DNA from: Chitinophagia bacterium
Lineage (GTDB): Bacteria; Bacteroidota; Bacteroidia; Chitinophagales; Chitinophagaceae
Reading direction: 5' to 3'
Length of the DNA: 34,081 nucleotides
NCBI GenBank assembly: GCA_009928005.1
Contig: RFVO01000012.1
Span: forward strand, 1-34,081
Made by a program: the position numbers and the translations under genes. Positions 33,546-34,081 of the stretch are shown piece after piece. The notes beneath the pieces are model-generated. The model was given only the letters and a program-made list of their open reading frames with translations, was not told the origin of the DNA and searched no databases. Numbering within the stretch: position 1 is the first letter of the stretch; each line of letters opens with the position of its first letter.

Positions 33546-34081
33546 ATGAGAAAAAAGAAGATCATTTTAATTTTTACAGCCTGTTTTATCTATTTTTTAA
33601 CGCCCCATTTAGCAAGGGCACAAGAAGCAGCTGTTGAAGAAAGTATTCGTACAATAATGAGTCAAACTAATGTGGTTGGTGTTTCAGTAGCGGTAGTAAA
33701 AAATAATAAAATTATTTATACTCATTCATTTGGATTAAAAAATATAGAAGCAAATATGCCTCTTACCGACGACTGTATTTTCAGAATAGCCTCTATTTCA
33801 AAATCTTTTTCTGCTACTTCTATTATGCAATTAGTAGAAGCTAAGAAACTTTCATTAGAAGATGATGCCAGTAATTTATTAGGTTTTACTTTAAGAAATC
33901 CAAAATTTCCTGATAAAGTAATTACCTTAAAAATGTTATTATCCCACCGCTCTTCTATTAACGATAGCCAAGGATATTTTTCATTAGATTCCATTAACCC
34001 TGTTACTAACCCCAATTATGCAAAATGTTATAATAATTATGAGCCAGGTACAGGTTATATGTATTGTAATTTAAATTACAA
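33546..34081 (+). CDS. Secreted class C beta-lactamase-like serine hydrolase, N-terminal part (3' end outside window)
   Basis: The frame from ATG 33546 is open to the right edge, giving 178 residues. A signal peptide ends near residue 25 (LARAQ). The catalytic tetrad S83-I-S-K86 of the serine beta-lactamase/DD-peptidase family is present, and the last residues include GTGYMYCN, the start of the Y-x-N motif. The third motif lies beyond the window. The paralogue at 4702-5799 has the same architecture with a different sequence. Role in cell-wall peptide or ester hydrolysis is inferred from the family only. The gene diverges from the nucleotidase gene, whose start is 64 bases away. Confidence 0.85.
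   Translation, partial: MRKKKIILIFTACFIYFLTPHLARAQEAAVEESIRTIMSQTNVVGVSVAVVKNNKIIYTHSFGLKNIEANMPLTDDCIFRIASISKSFSATSIMQLVEAKKLSLEDDASNLLGFTLRNPKFPDKVITLKMLLSHRSSINDSQGYFSLDSINPVTNPNYAKCYNNYEPGTGYMYCNLNY

Overview
The window is AT-rich chromosomal DNA from a member of the Bacteroidota, most likely Chitinophagaceae or a close relative (inferred, no alignment run). The evidence is the lack of Shine-Dalgarno sequences, start regions rich in A and T, matches to the Bacteroidota promoter form TTTG-N19-TAnnTTTG, and the gene content. That content includes a TonB plug/MG2 protein, POTRA-less Omp85 barrel, secreted CocE/S15 and M28 peptidases, a Tat-type Gfo/Idh/MocA oxidoreductase, DUF3179, and a CDGSH protein. 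I count 33 protein genes: two are cut by the window edges, one is broken by a frameshift, and one encodes only 53 residues. I see no rRNA, tRNA, CRISPR array, transposase, phage gene or restriction system. No gene-free stretch exceeds about 260 bases.

Layout. 1-2597: polyphosphate operon, the C-terminal part of ppk1 followed 7 bases later by a short Ppx/GppA phosphatase. 2631-5799: secreted CocE/S15 hydrolase, convergent across a strong terminator with a secreted class C beta-lactamase-like hydrolase. 5898-8802: TauE-type permease, RluE-like pseudouridine synthase, small VF530-type DNA-binding protein, and an Omp85-type barrel, packed with overlapping convergent ends. 9008-11320: frameshifted Gfo/Idh/MocA oxidoreductase and a secreted TolB-like propeller. 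11405-13635: glpD, rhodanese and DUF1801 operon. 13782-17166: lipoprotein di-haem cytochrome c peroxidase, DUF2461 protein, zinc alcohol dehydrogenase and CDGSH iron-sulfur protein. 17359-19948: VWA protein plus AAA+ ATPase of the MoxR/ChlI type. 19963-24169: MG2-plug protein and M28 peptidase, both secreted. 24430-27372: saccharopine dehydrogenase-like reductase, 53-residue basic protein, SGNH hydrolase and L,D-transpeptidase. 27386-33481: minus-strand run of half-size MFS protein, outer membrane protein, PhnA-like zinc-ribbon protein, exported Nif3-like protein, DEAD-box helicase, membrane DUF3179 protein and 5'(3')-deoxyribonucleotidase. 33546-end: start of a second class C beta-lactamase-like hydrolase.

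Function as a whole. This is mostly ordinary housekeeping and cell-envelope DNA: polyphosphate turnover, glycerol-3-phosphate oxidation, RNA modification and unwinding, nucleotide salvage, and a large set of exported hydrolases and envelope proteins. No clear defence or biosynthetic island is visible. The least understood units are the VWA/AAA+ pair, the MG2-plug protein without a barrel, the two-gene outer membrane protein/half-MFS unit, the exported Nif3-like protein, and the 53-residue basic protein. DNA-level points of interest are a 21-base tandem repeat upstream of the alcohol dehydrogenase, a palindrome holding the start codons of a divergent gene pair, and a hairpin that includes the ends of two convergent genes.
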